A DNA stretch of 15,564 nt from DASZHJ01 sp035581425. GTDB lineage: Bacteria > Pseudomonadota > Alphaproteobacteria > ATCC43930 > CGMCC-115725. How positions within the stretch are numbered: position 1 is the stretch's first letter; each line of letters starts with the position of its first letter. Made by a program: the position numbers and the translations under genes. The notes below the pieces were generated by a model. The model was not told the origin of the DNA, did no database searches, and was given only the letters and a program-made list of their open reading frames with translations. Of this stretch, positions 1-7,975 are shown piece by piece. The stretch is taken from assembly GCA_035581425.1 (NCBI GenBank), contig DATJVP010000141.1, positions 1 to 15,564 on the forward strand, given 5' to 3'.

Positions 1-1040
1 GTCTCGGCCCAGAGCTCCGGGAGGAAGGAGCCGGTGCCGACGACGTCGATCGGCGCCTCCGCGGCGGCCATCATGCGGCATTTCGCGGGCGTGAAGCCGG
101 AGCTTGCGACGATCTTGACCTTGGGGAAGCCCGCCTCGTCGAGGCTCCGCCGCAGGTGCCAGACGGCCGCGGCGCTGACGCCGGTGCCGACGAGGTGGCG
201 GAGCTCCGCCTCCGTGCGGTAACCGCGGATCGCCTTCGGCGAGTAGCGCTCGAGGACGCCGTAGGAATGCGCGAGGTCGAGGCCTTCGACGTACCGGCCG
301 CCATGGGTGTCGAGACGCAGCGAGAGCTCACCCTTCGCCGCAAGGTCGGCAAAGCGCCGCGATACCGCGAGCGCGTCCGCGATCTCGCGGCCGAAATAAT
401 CCACGAGCACCGTCATGGGCTCGTGCGGAAATGCCTCGCGGAACATCTCTGCCGCGCGCACGGTCGAGCCCGCATAGCCGATGAGGGCGTGGGGCATGGT
501 GCCGCGGCCCTTGTCGTTCCCGAAGAAATGCGCGGTTGCCTCTGTCGCATTGCCGACGAAGCCCAGAGCGTTCACCTCGCGCTTCGCCGCGGCGGAGCCC
601 ACTGCCGCCGCATAGGCCATCATCTCCGCCATCTCCTCGCCCGCGCAGTGGCGCGCGTCCATCGCGAGGAAGGCCGTGCGCGGGAGATCGACGCACATGA
701 CGTAGGCGTTGTACGCAGCAACGCAGGGAGCGCCGAGGCGCTGCAGATAGAGAGTCTCCAGATCGACGAGGTGGAAGAGCGAGCCCGTGAGGTAAATCAT
801 CGGCTCGCCCGCCCCTACCCAATCGCCTTCCTTATAGCGTAGGTCGATGTCGAAGCGCGTGCCACGGGCGCGCGCGGTCGCCTCCAGGAAGTCCAGCATG
901 ATCCGCGGCGTGCAGATCACGGGACGGCGCAGGAAGATGGCGTAGGTCGCCTGCTTGTCGCCGAAGCGCCGCACCACCTCTTTCGTCTTGAGGAAGTAGG
1001 CATCGGTGAGGCGCGGGATGTCCGGGGGCGAGGCCGTCAC
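1..1040 (-). CDS. Nicotinate phosphoribosyltransferase, 3' part beyond the window
   Basis: This enzyme joins nicotinate to PRPP to make nicotinate mononucleotide, the Preiss-Handler entry to NAD in the cytoplasm. About 346 residues are visible and the frame runs off the left edge. Seen near the N-terminus: PRLTDAYFLKT, typical of the family start. Central motifs include FVGNATEATAHFFGNDKG, RGTMPHALIGYAGST and VDYFGREIADAL, then KVKIVASSGFTPAK and APIDVVGTGSFLP near the edge. The TMPHAL-type loop resembles the shorter archaeal-like subgroup more than E. coli PncB, so about 380-400 aa is expected. I chose the GTG at 1040 because GGTGGAG lies about 6 nt upstream. A GTG at 1052 is the alternative. 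It begins 31 bp after the DAHP synthase stop on the same strand, so co-transcription is likely. Family assignment is firm; the start is less so. Confidence 0.9.
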   Translation of the reverse strand, partial: MTASPPDIPRLTDAYFLKTKEVVRRFGDKQATYAIFLRRPVICTPRIMLDFLEATARARGTRFDIDLRYKEGDWVGAGEPMIYLTGSLFHLVDLETLYLQRLGAPCVAAYNAYVMCVDLPRTAFLAMDARHCAGEEMAEMMAYAAAVGSAAAKREVNALGFVGNATEATAHFFGNDKGRGTMPHALIGYAGSTVRAAEMFREAFPHEPMTVLVDYFGREIADALAVSRRFADLAAKGELSLRLDTHGGRYVEGLDLAHSYGVLERYSPKAIRGYRTEAELRHLVGTGVSAAAVWHLRRSLDEAGFPKVKIVASSGFTPAKCRMMAAAEAPIDVVGTGSFLPELWAE

Positions 1041-1071
1041 GCCGTACTCCACCCTCGTGGTGCCGGCGCGG

Positions 1072-2454
1072 TCAGGACGCCGCCGCGATCCGCTGCTCAC
1101 CGCCCAGCCGCTTCTTCTTGAGTGCCTCGGCGAGCCAGAAGGCGAGCTCCAGCGCCTGGCTCGCGTTGAGGCGCGGATCGCAGTGCGTGTGATAGCGGTC
1201 CGCGAGCGCGGTCTCCGTGATTGCCTGGGCGCCGCCGATGCATTCCGTCACGTCCTGTCCGGTCATCTCGAAATGCACGCCGCCGGCATAGGTTCCCTCG
1301 GCCTCGTGCACAGCGAAGAAGCCCCTCACCTCCGCCAGGATTCGGTCGACCATCCGGGTCTTGTAGCCGGTCGAGGAAACGATGGTGTTGCCGTGCATGG
1401 GATCGCAGCACCAGACGACCTTCCTGCCCTCGCGCTGGATCGCGCGGATGAGCGCCGGCAGCTTCTGCTCGACCTTGTCGAAGCCCATGCGCACGACGAG
1501 CGTGAGCCGTCCCGCCTCATTCTCGGGATTGAGGAGGTCGACAAGCTTCAGCATGTCAGAGGGGTCGAGACTCGGTCCGCACTTGAGGCCGATGGGGTTC
1601 TTGACGCCGCGCAGAAATTCGACGTGCGCGCCGTTCGGCTGGCGCGTGCGGTCGCCGATCCAGAGCATGTGCGCGGAGCAGTCGTACCAGTCGCCGGTCG
1701 TGGAATCGACGCGCGTCAGCGCCTGCTCGTAAGGGAGCAGCAGCGCCTCGTGCGAGGTGAAGAAGTCGGTCTCGCGGATTTGCGGCGTCGTGTCGGAGGT
1801 GAGGCCGACCGCCGCCATGAACTCCAGCGTCTCCGTCAGCCGGTTCGCGAGCTCCTTGTAGCGCTCGCCCGCGGGGCTCGCCGCGACGAAGCCCTGGTTC
1901 CAGGCGTGGACGCGGTGGAGATCGGCGTAGCCGCCCTGCGCGAAGGCGCGGAGCAGGTTGAGCGTCGCCGCCGATTGGCTATACGCCTGCACCATGCGCT
2001 GCGGATCGGCCCGGCGTGCGGCCTCCGTGAACTCCATGCCGTTGATGATGTCGCCGCGATAGGAGGGCAAGGTCGTGTCGCCCTGTGTCTCGCTGTCGGC
2101 CGAGCGGGGCTTCGCGAACTGCCCCGCCATTCGGCTCACCTTCACCACCGGACAAGCGGCGCCGAAGGTGAGCACCACCGCCATCTGCAGCAGCACGCGG
2201 AAGGTGTCGCGGATGTTGTTGGGATGGAACTCCGCGAAGCTCTCCGCGCAATCGCCGCCTTGCAGCAGGAAGGATTTTCCCTCCGCGACCGAGCCGAGCG
2301 CGCGCTTCAGCCGCCGCGCCTCGCCTGCGAAGACCAGCGGCGGATAGTTCTTGAGCGTCTTCTCCACGCCCTCCAGCGCCGCCGCGTCCGGATACTCCGG
2401 CACCTGACGGATCGGCATGCTCCGCCAGCTATCGGGAGACCATTTCTGCGTCAT
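1072..2454 (-). CDS. Class II 3-deoxy-7-phosphoheptulonate (DAHP) synthase
   Basis: The enzyme catalyses the first shikimate-pathway step, condensing phosphoenolpyruvate with erythrose 4-phosphate. The 460-aa product has the normal length of the class II (plant/Mycobacterium AroG) family. Motifs in order: LLQGGDCAESF with the metal-ligand Cys, RMAGQFAKPRS, TSHEALLLPYEQALTR, WIGDRTRQ, GLKCGPS, WCCDPMHGNT with the metal His, GGVHFEMTGQDVTECIGG with the metal Glu, and HCDPRLN with the metal Asp. It lacks any class I signature. The frame stays open to 2664, but MTQKWSPDSW at 2454 is the family start and has AGAGG 6 nt upstream. A TTGGCA-N17-CTATAT promoter lies within the extended frame, which also argues for the shorter start. 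The nicotinate phosphoribosyltransferase gene follows closely. Such genes are variously called aroF, aroG or aroH, so no symbol is given. Confidence 0.96.
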   Translation of the reverse strand: MTQKWSPDSWRSMPIRQVPEYPDAAALEGVEKTLKNYPPLVFAGEARRLKRALGSVAEGKSFLLQGGDCAESFAEFHPNNIRDTFRVLLQMAVVLTFGAACPVVKVSRMAGQFAKPRSADSETQGDTTLPSYRGDIINGMEFTEAARRADPQRMVQAYSQSAATLNLLRAFAQGGYADLHRVHAWNQGFVAASPAGERYKELANRLTETLEFMAAVGLTSDTTPQIRETDFFTSHEALLLPYEQALTRVDSTTGDWYDCSAHMLWIGDRTRQPNGAHVEFLRGVKNPIGLKCGPSLDPSDMLKLVDLLNPENEAGRLTLVVRMGFDKVEQKLPALIRAIQREGRKVVWCCDPMHGNTIVSSTGYKTRMVDRILAEVRGFFAVHEAEGTYAGGVHFEMTGQDVTECIGGAQAITETALADRYHTHCDPRLNASQALELAFWLAEALKKKRLGGEQRIAAAS

Positions 2455-2497
2455 GCCAAGCCTCTGCTGCGTCCTCAACCTGTACGGAAATACCAGC

Positions 2498-2526
2498 ATA
2501 TAGCGCCATTCGGCGGGGCATGCCAA
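2498..2526 (-). promoter_or_regulatory. Predicted sigma70-type promoter of the DAHP synthase gene
   Basis: On the minus strand TTGGCA (2526-2521) is followed after exactly 17 nt by CTATAT (2503-2498), close to the alphaproteobacterial consensus. Transcription would begin near 2491 and give a leader of about 37 nt before the ATG at 2454. I see no obvious attenuator or leader peptide. The call rests on sequence match only. Confidence 0.55.
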
Positions 2527-2686
2527 GGCCGCTCCCTTGAAGCGAACCCAAAGGGGGCTGGTATCGATCTTCTGCGCCACTTTTTCGACACGCCACCGGA
2601 TGGAGCGCTCATCCGTTTCTGCATGACCGAGCGGAAGTCCTTGCCACGCGTCCCAGCCCCACAATGGAAATCAGGAGAATGACGAC

Positions 2687-3175
2687 ATGCGAAGCAAACG
2701 CAGATTCACCGCAGGCATAGTCGCACTTGCCCTCGGCGCATTCACTCTGCCAGCGCTCGCACATGCGGACAGCGCCGACGTCAAGGTGGGCATGCTCACC
2801 TGCAACGTCGCGAGCGGATGGGGATTCATTTTCGGCTCCTCGCGCGACCTCAATTGCACCTACTCCGGCGGCGCCGGCGTGGTCGAGCACTACTCCGGCT
2901 CAGTCACCAAGTTCGGTGTCGACATCGGCTACCAGCAGAGCGGCGTGCTCGTCTGGGCCGTGCTCGCCCCGAGCTCGACGCTCGCGCCGGGCGCCCTTGC
3001 CGGTTCCTACGCCGGTCCAACCGCTAGCGTCTCCGTCGGCGTCGGCCTCGGCGCCAACGCGCTCATCGGCGGCTTCGACAAGTCGATCGCGCTGCAGCCT
3101 CTGAGCGTCGAGGGGAACGAGGGACTGAACGTCGCCGCGGGTATCGCTGCGATGAGCCTGACCTCGCATCAATAG
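2687..3175 (+). CDS. DUF992 family exported protein
   Basis: This is a 162-aa protein of unknown function from a family common in Rhizobiales. The first ~28 residues form a signal peptide: basic MRSKRR, a hydrophobic stretch, then ALAHADS with a likely signal peptidase I cut after AHA. The mature part carries the family pattern: VKVGMLTCNVASGWGFIFGSS, a second conserved Cys in DLNCTYSG, KFGVDIGYQQSGVLVWAVLAP, GALAGSYAG, VGVGLGANALIGG and SIALQPLSVEG. The two Cys residues may form a disulfide in the periplasm (inference). The ATG at 2687 has AGGAGA about 8 nt upstream. It is divergent from the DAHP synthase gene and ends just before a strong terminator, so it is probably a single-gene transcript. 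Family call is confident; biochemical role is unknown. Confidence 0.88.
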   Translation: MRSKRRFTAGIVALALGAFTLPALAHADSADVKVGMLTCNVASGWGFIFGSSRDLNCTYSGGAGVVEHYSGSVTKFGVDIGYQQSGVLVWAVLAPSSTLAPGALAGSYAGPTASVSVGVGLGANALIGGFDKSIALQPLSVEGNEGLNVAAGIAAMSLTSHQ

Positions 3176-3188
3176 GGCGTTGGCGACA

Positions 3189-3224
3189 GCGGGGCCGCCG
3201 GATCGGGCGGCCCCGCCTCTTTTT
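3189..3224 (+). terminator. Rho-independent terminator after the DUF992 gene
   Basis: GCGGGGCCGCC (3189-3199), a 6-nt loop, and the perfect complement GGCGGCCCCGC (3206-3216) form an 11-bp GC stem. TCTTTTT follows at 3218-3224. It ends the rightward DUF992 transcript. The T-run touches the stop codon of the convergent GST gene. Read leftward there is no U-tract, so it may be weaker for the GST transcript. Confidence 0.9.
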
Positions 3225-3862
3225 CACGCGGCCTGCAGCAAAATGCTTTTCTCGGTCTCAAGGACGCGTCGAACTGCCGGGCGTGCGAGCATGCGCTCCT
3301 TCCAGGCGGTGTAGTTCTTGAGCTCGCGCATCGGCAGCTCGATCCGCGTGCCCCAGCCGTAGAAGACCAGCGCGTAGGGATCGCAGACCGTGAACTGCGC
3401 GCCCTGCATCCACTCCTTGCCCGCGACGAGACCGTCGATCTCCTGGAGGCTCGCCCAGAAATTCTTGCGCCCCTTCTCCTTGATCGCGGGATGGGTCGCG
3501 GCGTCCTCGGAGAAGCGCTCGGGGCGGTTGATGTGCGTGAAGCTCGGATGCACGATGTTCGAGAACCAGGCCATCATGGAGATGCAGCGCGCGGCACCCG
3601 CGGGGTCCTTCGGGAAGAGGTTCTTCTCGGGATGACGGAGTGCGAGATAGGAGAGGATCGCCGTGTTCTCCGTGATGACGGAGCCGTCCTCGAGCTTGAG
3701 GGCGGGCACCTTGGCGCGGGGATTGATCTTGCGATAGGCCTCGGTGAGCTGCTCGCCCTTGGGGATGAGCGTGGGCTGCGGTTGGTATTGTGCGCCGCTC
3801 TCCTCCAGGCCGATATGCGAGGCCATCGAGCAGGCGCCGGGGCTGTAGTAGAACGTCAACAT
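3224..3862 (-). CDS. Glutathione S-transferase, beta-class-like
   Basis: The 212-aa protein has the usual GST length and layout: an N-terminal thioredoxin-like domain (about 1-80) and an all-helical C-terminal domain (about 88-205). The N-terminus FYYSPGACSMASHI has Cys11 at the place of the catalytic Cys10 of bacterial beta-class GSTs. KVPALKLEDG (cis-Pro loop) and the ENTAIL glutathione-binding segment (65-70) are present. The C-terminal motif FTVCDPYALVFYGWG matches the N-capping-box region of the family. It probably conjugates or exchanges glutathione on electrophiles in the cytosol; the substrate cannot be read from sequence. The ATG has GAAGGA about 7 nt upstream. It starts 39 bp after gor on the same strand, so the pair likely forms a glutathione operon. 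Confidence 0.93.
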   Translation of the reverse strand: MLTFYYSPGACSMASHIGLEESGAQYQPQPTLIPKGEQLTEAYRKINPRAKVPALKLEDGSVITENTAILSYLALRHPEKNLFPKDPAGAARCISMMAWFSNIVHPSFTHINRPERFSEDAATHPAIKEKGRKNFWASLQEIDGLVAGKEWMQGAQFTVCDPYALVFYGWGTRIELPMRELKNYTAWKERMLARPAVRRVLETEKSILLQAA

Positions 3863-3901
3863 CTGCGGTTCCTTCTTCGGTTCACTCGGGGATCGGGACG
3901 A

Positions 3902-5278
3902 CTACTCCGCGGCCGCTGCCTGAGGCTCCGGCAGCTTCTCGCGCATGGTCACGAATTCCTCGGCCGCGGTCGGGTGGATGCCGATGGTGCGGTCGAATTG
4001 GCGCTTGGTGGCGCCGCATTTGAGTGCGACGGCGAGGCCCTGCGTGATCTCAGGCGCGTCGCGGCCGACCATGTGGCAGCCGAGCACGCGGTCAGTCTGG
4101 CGATCGACCACGAGCTTCATCATCGTGCGCTCCTGGCGCCCGGAGAGCGTGTATTTCATCGGGCGGAAACGCGTGCGGTAGACGTCGACCGCACCGTGCA
4201 TGCCGCGCGCGGCAGCCTCGGTGAGCCCGACCGTGCCGACGGGCGGTTGGCTGAAGACAGCCGTCGGCACCGTCTGGTGATCGACGGTCATGGGATTGTC
4301 GTTGAAGAGCGTCTCCGCGATCGCACGACCCTCGGCAATTGCCACGGGCGTGAGGTTGAGCCGATCCGTCACGTCGCCGATGGCGTAGACGTGCGGCAGG
4401 CTCGTCCGCGATTCCTGGTCCACCACCACGGCGCCCGAGTGTGCTACCTCGATGCCGAGCGCCTGGAGCCCGAGCGTCGCGGTGTTGGGCTTGCGCCCTG
4501 TCGCATACATCACCGTATCCCCCGCGAATTTCGCGCCGTCATGGGCGGTCGCGACGAATCCTTCCGGCGTCTTCTCGATCCGGTCAAGATGAGTGTGCGC
4601 ATGGATCTTGATGCCGCGCGCAGCCATCTCTTCGCCGAGCGCGATGCGGATGTCCTCGTCGAAACCGCGCAGGAGACGGTCGCCGCGGATCACCATGCTG
4701 ACTTCGGCGCCGAGCGTCCTGAAGATGCCCGCGAATTCCACGGCGATGTAGCCGCCGCCGACGATGACGATGCGCTTGGGCAGCGCTTTCAGGTCGAGCG
4801 CCTCATTCGAGGTGATTGCGTGCTCGATCCCCGGGACTTTCGGAAGCTCCGGCCAGGCGCCGGTGGCGATCAGGATATTGGCGGCGGTGTAATGCTTTTC
4901 CCCGACCTCGATCGTGTGGGGATCGACGAGCTTGCCGTGCCCGTCGATCATTGAAACGCCCGCGCCCTTCAGGAGATTGATGTAGATCCCGTTGAGGCGG
5001 TCGAGCTCCCTGTCTTTGGCGGCGATGAGCGCCCCCCAATCGAAGCGCCGCTCGCCGAGCGTCCAGCCATAGCCCGCGGAGTCCTCGAAGGCGTCGACGA
5101 ACTCGGCGCCGTAGACGAGAAGCTTCTTCGGCACGCAGCCCCGGAGCACGCAGGTGCCGCCGATGCGCACGGACTCGCAGATCGCGACTTTGGCGCCGTA
5201 GGAGCCCGCGCGACGCGAGGCCGCGACGCCGCCGGAGCCGGCGCCGATGGTGAAGAGATCGAAATCGTACCGGGCCAT
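3902..5278 (-). CDS. gor: Glutathione-disulfide reductase
   Basis: This flavoprotein uses NADPH to reduce glutathione disulfide in the cytosol. The 458-aa chain carries the FAD motif GAGSGG (12-17), the redox-active pair in GGTCVLRGCVPKK (Cys43 and Cys48), the second nucleotide-binding motif VGGGYIAVEFAG (from about 173), Arg198 and Arg204 in VIRGDRLLRGFD as expected for NADPH, the FAD motif YAIGDVTD, and the dimer-interface HPTAAEE (His435, Glu440). The pattern fits the plant-type bacterial gor group rather than dihydrolipoamide dehydrogenase or mercuric reductase. AAGGAGGG lies about 5 nt before the ATG. The pseudouridine synthase gene starts 47 bp away in the opposite direction, so the two share a very short promoter region. 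A GST gene follows in the same direction. Confidence 0.96.
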   Translation of the reverse strand: MARYDFDLFTIGAGSGGVAASRRAGSYGAKVAICESVRIGGTCVLRGCVPKKLLVYGAEFVDAFEDSAGYGWTLGERRFDWGALIAAKDRELDRLNGIYINLLKGAGVSMIDGHGKLVDPHTIEVGEKHYTAANILIATGAWPELPKVPGIEHAITSNEALDLKALPKRIVIVGGGYIAVEFAGIFRTLGAEVSMVIRGDRLLRGFDEDIRIALGEEMAARGIKIHAHTHLDRIEKTPEGFVATAHDGAKFAGDTVMYATGRKPNTATLGLQALGIEVAHSGAVVVDQESRTSLPHVYAIGDVTDRLNLTPVAIAEGRAIAETLFNDNPMTVDHQTVPTAVFSQPPVGTVGLTEAAARGMHGAVDVYRTRFRPMKYTLSGRQERTMMKLVVDRQTDRVLGCHMVGRDAPEITQGLAVALKCGATKRQFDRTIGIHPTAAEEFVTMREKLPEPQAAAAE

Positions 5279-5325
5279 GCGGCCCTCCTTGCGCTACAGT
5301 TCGCCCCGAGGTGCTAGAGAAAGCC

Positions 5326-6030
5326 ATGACGCCGCAGGACCTGCAAGCCCGCGTGCTCTACCGCGACGGTAGCATCCTGGTGATCGACAAGCCCGCAGGC
5401 CTCGCCGTCCATCCCGGACCCAGCACGCCCGAGAGCCTGGAGCGCTATCTGGGCGCGCTCCGCTTCGGCATCCGCGAGACCCCGCGCCTCGTCCATCGTC
5501 TCGACCGCGACACCAGCGGCTGTCTCCTCCTCGCGCGCCACGCCCGCGGCGCCAGCAAGCTCGGCCGCCTCTTCTCGTCGGCGTCAGTGAAGAAGATTTA
5601 CTGGGCGGTCGTGGAGGGCGCGCCTTCTGCGGCGGCGGGCGTCATCGATCGCCCGCTCAAGAAGATCACGCGGAAGGAAGGATGGCGGGTGGTGGCAGAC
5701 AAGTCGGGCCAGCGTGCTGTCACGCACTACCGATTGCTTGGCACCGCAGACGGCCTCGCCTGGCTCGAGCTTGCGCCTGAGACAGGACGGACGCACCAGC
5801 TTCGCACCCACTGCGCCGCCGAAGGCTTCCCCGTCCTCGGCGATCCCATTTACGGAAGGCCCGGAAATTCGGGCGTGCCCCTGCATCTGCATTCCCGCGC
5901 CGTCACCTTCCCGCTGGGCGGCGAGCGCGGCTCCGTCACCGCGACGGCGCCGCCGCCTCCACACATGCTCGCGGCCTTGACGGCGCTCGGATGGCGCCCG
6001 ATGACGGAAGGTCAGTGCCCCCAGACCTGA
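5326..6030 (+). CDS. RluA-family RNA pseudouridine synthase without S4 domain
   Basis: The protein isomerises uridine to pseudouridine in RNA; whether the target is rRNA or tRNA cannot be told. The 234-aa chain is only the catalytic core. Visible motifs are ILVIDKPAGLAVHPG, the catalytic-Asp motif RLVHRLDRDTSG, KKIYWAVVEG, LELAPETGRTHQLRTH and PVLGDPIYG. The S4 RNA-binding domain seen in RluC and RluD is absent, as in RluA and TruC. I prefer the ATG at 5326, preceded by AGAGAAAG, over an in-frame GTG at 5311 with no clear ribosome site. It is divergent from gor. Its last 19 bp overlap the convergent small lipoprotein gene. Family is firm; target unknown. Confidence 0.92.
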   Translation: MTPQDLQARVLYRDGSILVIDKPAGLAVHPGPSTPESLERYLGALRFGIRETPRLVHRLDRDTSGCLLLARHARGASKLGRLFSSASVKKIYWAVVEGAPSAAAGVIDRPLKKITRKEGWRVVADKSGQRAVTHYRLLGTADGLAWLELAPETGRTHQLRTHCAAEGFPVLGDPIYGRPGNSGVPLHLHSRAVTFPLGGERGSVTATAPPPPHMLAALTALGWRPMTEGQCPQT

Positions 6031-6224
6031 GAATACCCGTAGGGGTCCGCACCCGGATTTGTGAATCCGCCGCCGGGATTGTCCGAGTCCGGAACGTTCG
6101 TACCGAAGGACGCATTGATGTCCTGGTTGATGTCATATTGCTGCGAGGCGGGCCCGGGGTTGCTTCCATTGCACCCCGCGATCGTCAAGGCAGCCAGGAT
6201 CAAAACGCACGCAAATCTCGGCAT
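6012..6224 (-). CDS. Small predicted lipoprotein, function unknown
   Basis: This 70-aa product is not recognised. The N-terminus MPRFACVLILAALTIAGC is a good lipoprotein signal with the lipobox I-A-G-C, giving an acylated Cys18. The mature part is only about 53 residues, rich in Asn, Gly, Pro and Asp, with NPGGGFTNPGADPYGY and no further hydrophobic segment. The ATG at 6224 has GGTGG 5 nt upstream; an in-frame GTG at 6233 is the alternative. It starts 33 bp after the gabD stop on the same strand and may be read through from gabD. Its 3' end overlaps the pseudouridine synthase gene by 19 bp. The signal, lipobox and ribosome site together support a real gene, but homology was not tested. Confidence 0.6.
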   Translation of the reverse strand: MPRFACVLILAALTIAGCNGSNPGPASQQYDINQDINASFGTNVPDSDNPGGGFTNPGADPYGYSQVWGH

Positions 6225-6257
6225 CACAACCACCGTGAACTGGACAACAAATGCGCT

Positions 6258-7709
6258 CTAGATACCGCCCATGCAAAGGTATTTGACCTCGAGATATTCC
6301 TCGATGCCGTATTTCGAGCCCTCGCGGCCGATGCCGCTCTCCTTGACGCCGCCGAAGGGGGCGATCTCCGTGGAGATGATGCCTTCGTTGACGCCGACGA
6401 TGCCGTATTCGAGCGCTTCGGAGACGCGCCAGCAGCGGCCGATGTCGCGGCTGTAGAAATAGGCCGCAAGCCCGAAGACGGTGTCGTTCGCCATCTCAAT
6501 CGCCTGGCGATCGCTCGAGAAGCGGAAGAGCGGCGCCACGGGCCCGAAGGTCTCCTCGCGCGTGACCTTCATCTGCGTGTTGACGTCGGTGAGCACGGTA
6601 GGCTCGTAGAAGGTGCCGCCGAGCGAGTGGCGCTTGCCGCCGACCACGATCTTGGCGCCCTTGGCGACGGCGTCGTGCACGTGTTCCTCGACCTTCTCGA
6701 CGGCCTTCATGTCGATGAGCGGACCGATCACGGTGCCGGTCTCGGTGCCGTATCCGACCTTCATCGCGCTCACCGCGCCCGATAGCTTCTTCGCGAAGGC
6801 GTCGTAGACGCCGTCCTGCACGAGGATGCGGTTGGCGCAGACGCAGGTCTGGCCGGCGTTGCGGTATTTGGATGCGATCGCGCCCTTGACGGCCATGTCG
6901 ATATCGGCGTCGTCGAATACGATGAAGGGTGCATTCCCGCCCAATTCGAGCGAGAGCTTCTTCACGGTGCCCGCGCATTGCGCCATCAGCACCTTTCCGA
7001 TCTCGGTCGAGCCCGTGAAGGAGAGTTTGCGCACGATCGGGTTCGAGGTCATCTCGCCGCCGATCTCGGTGGCACTCCCGGTGACACAGGAGAGGACGCC
7101 CTTGGGAACTCCCGCGCGCTCCGCGAGCTCGCAGAGCGCGAGCGCCGAGAAGGGTGTCTGGCTCGCAGGCTTCAACACCATGGTGCAGCCCGCGGCGAGG
7201 GCGGGGCCGGCCTTTCGCGTGATCATCGCGGCAGGGAAATTCCAGGGCGTTATCGCGCAGCAGACGCCGATCGGCTGCTTCAGCACCACGATGCGCTTGT
7301 CGGTCCCGTGCGCGGGGATGGTGTCGCCGTAGGTGCGCTTCCCTTCCTCTCCGAACCACTCGATGAAGGAGGCGGCATAGGCGATCTCGCCGCGGGCTTC
7401 CGTGAGCGGCTTCCCCTGCTCCGCCGTCATGAGCTGCGCCAGGTCCTCCTGGTTCGCCATCATGAGATCGAAGAGGCGGCGCAGGATTACCGCGCGCTCC
7501 TTCGCGGTCTTGGCGCTCCAGGCCGGGAGCGCCCGCTCCGCCGCTTCGATCGCGCGGCGTGTCTCCGCGGCGCCCATCTTCGGCACCGTCCCGAGGGTAG
7601 AGTTATCCGCGGGGTTGTTGACGGAAATGGTGCCGCGCTTGTCCGCGTCCACCCACTCGCCGTTGACGTAGCACTGCTGCCGGAAAAGCTTCGGATCCTT
7701 GAGCTGCAT
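6258..7709 (-). CDS. gabD: NAD(P)-dependent succinate-semialdehyde dehydrogenase
   Basis: This aldehyde dehydrogenase oxidises succinate semialdehyde to succinate, the last step of GABA breakdown feeding the TCA cycle. The 483-aa length matches E. coli GabD (482). Catalytic features are all present: Asn157 in ITPWNFP, Lys180 in VLKPAS, Glu255 in LELGGNAPF, and Cys289 in NAGQTCVC with Cys291 two residues on. EETFGPVAPLFRF and the C-terminal PFGGVKESGIGREGS-KYGIEEYLE segment are also family-typical. The frame is open to 7796, but the ATG at 7709 has a strong GGGAGG 6 nt upstream and gives the family N-terminus MQLKDPKLF. No gabT or GABA regulator is in the window, so the physiological role is inferred from the family. 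A related semialdehyde dehydrogenase specificity cannot be excluded. Confidence 0.92.
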   Translation of the reverse strand: MQLKDPKLFRQQCYVNGEWVDADKRGTISVNNPADNSTLGTVPKMGAAETRRAIEAAERALPAWSAKTAKERAVILRRLFDLMMANQEDLAQLMTAEQGKPLTEARGEIAYAASFIEWFGEEGKRTYGDTIPAHGTDKRIVVLKQPIGVCCAITPWNFPAAMITRKAGPALAAGCTMVLKPASQTPFSALALCELAERAGVPKGVLSCVTGSATEIGGEMTSNPIVRKLSFTGSTEIGKVLMAQCAGTVKKLSLELGGNAPFIVFDDADIDMAVKGAIASKYRNAGQTCVCANRILVQDGVYDAFAKKLSGAVSAMKVGYGTETGTVIGPLIDMKAVEKVEEHVHDAVAKGAKIVVGGKRHSLGGTFYEPTVLTDVNTQMKVTREETFGPVAPLFRFSSDRQAIEMANDTVFGLAAYFYSRDIGRCWRVSEALEYGIVGVNEGIISTEIAPFGGVKESGIGREGSKYGIEEYLEVKYLCMGGI

Positions 7710-7746
7710 CTGTCGCCTCCCAAGTTGGATCGGGGATTGGCGACGA

Positions 7747-7774
7747 CTATAGACCTGGGCGGGGGCGGTGTTAA
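7747..7774 (-). promoter_or_regulatory. Possible gabD promoter
   Basis: On the minus strand TTAACA (7774-7769), a 16-nt GC-rich spacer and CTATAG (7752-7747) resemble a sigma70 promoter. Transcription would start near 7740, about 31 nt before the gabD ATG. The spacer is one short of optimal, so this is only moderately supported. Confidence 0.4.
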
Positions 7775-7808
7775 CCGGACGCTCGCTAGGCACCATTGCA
7801 GTCGGCGC

Positions 7809-7973
7809 CTAGCTGTAGTGATACCGGCACATCACGATCTCGAGCTGCCGCGCGTCGCCCGCGCCAGTTACGCGATAAACGAGACGATGATCCCCTGTAA
7901 TGCGGCGCGACCACCAGCCCGCGAGATCGCCCTTAAGGGGCTCCGGTTTGCCGATTCCTCGGAACGATCCCGA
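7809..7973 (-). pseudogene. yoeB-type toxin remnant, 5' half missing
   Basis: An open stretch of 54 codons reads SGSFRGIGKPEPLKGDLAGW and continues WSRRITGDHRLVYRV...LEIVMCRYHYS before a TAG stop. This is the C-terminal part of a YoeB/Txe mRNA-interferase (normally about 85 aa). The residues known as catalytic in YoeB are still present: Glu in KPEPL, Arg in HRLVYR, and the His-Tyr of RYHY. About 30-35 N-terminal residues are missing. Upstream of the remnant the sequence is the end of glmS in another frame, with no in-frame start that makes sense and no YefM antitoxin. It therefore looks like a decayed toxin-antitoxin locus cut at the glmS stop codon. A functional short protein is unlikely but not excluded. 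Confidence 0.8.
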
Positions 7974-7975
7974 GA

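Noticed and set aside
2455..2664. 70-residue N-terminal extension of the DAHP synthase
   Set aside because: The extra peptide does not belong to the family, the shorter start has a good ribosome site, and a strong promoter lies inside the extension.
1006..2682. Long rightward open frame opposite the DAHP synthase gene
   Set aside because: It is an antisense shadow caused by high GC at third positions. Its protein is Arg/Leu/Ala-rich without domains, while the minus strand encodes a complete known enzyme.
3491..4954. Rightward 487-codon frame opposite GST and gor
   Set aside because: It crosses two well-identified minus-strand genes and gives an Asp/Arg/His-rich product with no recognisable motif.
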